A DNA stretch of 6,748 nt, taken from an uncultured Sutterella sp. Lineage in GTDB: Bacteria > Pseudomonadota > Gammaproteobacteria > Burkholderiales > Burkholderiaceae_F. The stretch spans positions 1 through 6,748 of the forward strand of contig CAJJRX010000051.1 in NCBI GenBank assembly GCA_905194315.1. Reading direction: 5' to 3'. The translations under genes and the position numbers were made by a program. Each line of letters begins with the position of its first letter. Position 1 is the first letter of the stretch. Below the pieces are notes generated by a model. It did not search any database and was not told the origin of the DNA. It was given only the letters and a program-made list of their open reading frames with translations. Shown piece after piece: positions 6,401-6,748 of the stretch.

Positions 6401-6643
6401 CGCCGCCGTGATATCCACTGTTCCGGCAGTCACTTCAAGTGCTCTGTTTTCTATGCTGTCAACTTCGATACCAATCGCTTTGCCGACTGTCTCACCTCTG
6501 GACTCCACCAGGAGTTTTTTGGCAAACGACACATCGTAGTGACCGGTCTCACCATCTTTGATAAAGGCGCCTCGAATATCTATCCCGGTGGCTGCAGACT
6601 CGCCCTGCTCACTGCGCGTGTTTTTCCCCGCCCAGTCCTTCAC
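3434..6643 (-). CDS. Type Va autotransporter, complete barrel, apparently 5'-truncated (no signal peptide)
   Basis: A classical autotransporter secretes its passenger across the outer membrane through its own C-terminal barrel. Of 1069 residues, about 20-525 form a repetitive Gly/Ala/Thr/Ser-rich passenger of beta-helix type. Residues about 649-752 resemble the autochaperone (LSGSGNFYLRTDL, later SGTHGLHV). About 759-790 is the helix that plugs the barrel (EAALSGIAAQYALWYGIQ), and 798-1069 is the barrel (LWGRAF to GLKWEF), ending in the expected terminal Phe. No protease or adhesin motif is recognised, so the cargo role is unknown. The only good start is GTG at 6641-6643 (AGGA 10 nt upstream), but it is followed by no signal peptide. 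Passenger-like residues (EVTFDIKQEVYDV) continue in frame upstream to a TAA at 6698-6700. Such a protein could not be exported as read, so I suspect a truncated, silent or disrupted gene; a displaced N-terminus beyond the window is the alternative. Confidence 0.8.
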   Translation of the reverse strand: MKDWAGKNTRSEQGESAATGIDIRGAFIKDGETGHYDVSFAKKLLVESRGETVGKAIGIEVDSIENRALEVTAGTVDITAAAYATASGGLAASTGQIAYSDDLLTVKGGTIDLQSDSTKIAVTTGVHARLGGTINTGTTDIKTYARTTERSSSTEAQGLAAGEYNSQDGKYYPGHIVVTSDKITVRATAQADNRANYFRSFAARASEGTLVLNNAELVARTVSDVPDNVWSGNLAYGVLLEGNSTFKMKDGSIDAAATDLAGTTMVGYARGLRTISESGGPRKTVEIGNVNIRAEGTDARAVEINYADMTMSGGSLEAVAHGNENKTAAGLRALKTSTFAATGALDITAKAVTDSAAVGVEATGENVTVSLAGGSVTAQSEGLGHAKGLEATSGGAITKTSGDITVTSGGGLATGIRVLDNKDGLPGSKVAFGSEESRSSLKVEGGDYTWGVFAKNWDVATSDGEVATAEITNTDISAAAKDSSDMVLAVYTSSGAVNLKGSSVSVSAPQSTSQVYAMYAETENGKGVISSTDTTGITGDIGAVTSDAEISVAFADGAAFRGWTRSAGDPAEEFSGAIDLSMGAGTTWEMISSNDPVQADDGRYVATVSSLDINGAHVYVGNTAAGWKASPAFAAASARMAPTDAPAELEVKTLSGSGNFYLRTDLDKDISDSVLVTESLSGTHGLHVKASGVEPVEVQTASYLARAEAAVGADPAAFNLANGTDNKIDLGTYTYKLMTSERNGGQEWYLQRTKELSPTGEAEAALSGIAAQYALWYGIQSDLRKRLGEVRYATRTGLWGRAFADKSHLEGLGGTTFRQKVYGAGIGYDTIADEDEDTMWIVGGQIRFGRGTQDIGDRADGNLRSVGGVLYATWVDKEEGWYSDLVASIDRFRQKINATMLDGTAVYDNHKTYGLGLSIEVGRKMNFRYSNEGRDYWFAEPQLQLSYFWLKGGHYRASNGMEIDQHGMDSLNGRAGIVLGKKFSTEGGNGQRYWQPYVKAGVNHEFLGDQVAYINGFRMSSDIGTRFYYGLGVDWQARDDLRFYMQAEREHGHHFTRDYNISAGLKWEF
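5069..6586 (-). repeat. Array of about 28-44-residue passenger modules in the autotransporter
   Basis: A short hydrophobic signature of the form A/T-x-G-[LIV]-x-[AVI] recurs along the passenger at Gly 20, 58, 89, 125, 158, 237, 271, 330, 359, 388, 415 and 451. Degenerate copies lie near residues 202, 301, 489 and 517. Between signatures there is usually a GGS/GGT-type turn and a strand such as DITA, SVTA or DITVT. The spacing settles at 27-30 residues between 271 and 415. This is the pattern of stacked beta-helix coils. The DNA copies are diverged, so this is a protein repeat and not a recent DNA duplication. Confidence 0.65.
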
Positions 6644-6748
6644 ATCGTAGACTTCCTGCTTAATATCAAAAGTTACTTCGTCAGGCGAATAGCCGGGTTA
6701 AGCTAGTTAGAAATAATTCTGGCTAATTCTACCATCACCCCTTATTCT
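6644..6748 (-). other. Upstream edge of the autotransporter: residual coding, then AT-richer sequence with stops in every frame
   Basis: From 6644 to 6697 the autotransporter frame stays open and encodes PGYSPDEVTF followed by DIKQEVYD. Two in-frame stops lie at 6698-6700 and 6707-6709, and the other two minus-strand frames also have stops before the window end. The last 50 bases are visibly richer in A/T than the gene. No signal peptide, clear promoter or mobile-element end can be recognised here. Confidence 0.5.

Overview
The window reads as a stretch of a GC-rich proteobacterial chromosome. A two-membrane cell is implied by a system I (Ccm) cytochrome-maturation factor, a periplasmic multihaem cytochrome and an outer-membrane autotransporter. 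A gut-type betaproteobacterium such as Sutterella/Parasutterella would fit, but that placement is inference from gene content and not proven by the sequence. All three convincing genes lie on the minus strand, so transcription runs from high to low coordinates.

From the high end: about 100 bases of AT-richer sequence with stops in all three minus-strand frames (6644-6748). Next comes a long autotransporter (3434-6643) with a repetitive beta-helix-type passenger, an autochaperone-like segment and a complete C-terminal barrel ending in Phe. It has no visible signal peptide, and passenger-like coding continues upstream of its only good start as far as an in-frame stop, so it looks 5'-truncated or silent. 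A strong intrinsic terminator (3347-3372) closes it.

The roughly 570-base gap 2773-3346 is the control region of the next gene. It holds an excellent ribosome-binding site, inverted repeats, AT-rich direct repeats and weak promoter candidates. The next gene (1150-2772) encodes a secreted octahaem cytochrome c with seven CXXCH motifs and one CXXCK. It keeps all the NrfA catalytic and calcium-site residues plus a Tyr-X-Cys motif typical of octahaem nitrite reductases, so it most likely reduces nitrite to ammonium in the periplasm. After a hairpin/T-run follows ccmI (90-983), a two-TM, periplasmic-TPR apocytochrome chaperone. Its placement beside a CXXCK cytochrome suggests it helps attach haem to this protein, as NrfG does for NrfA.

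At the low end, ccmI is closed by an intrinsic terminator. Immediately after its T-tract the sequence switches to what looks like the 5' end of a group II intron (GTGTG start, two short stems, GGTGAAAGTCC-like segment). Insertion just behind a terminator is the known habit of bacterial group IIC introns. The rest of that element lies outside the window.
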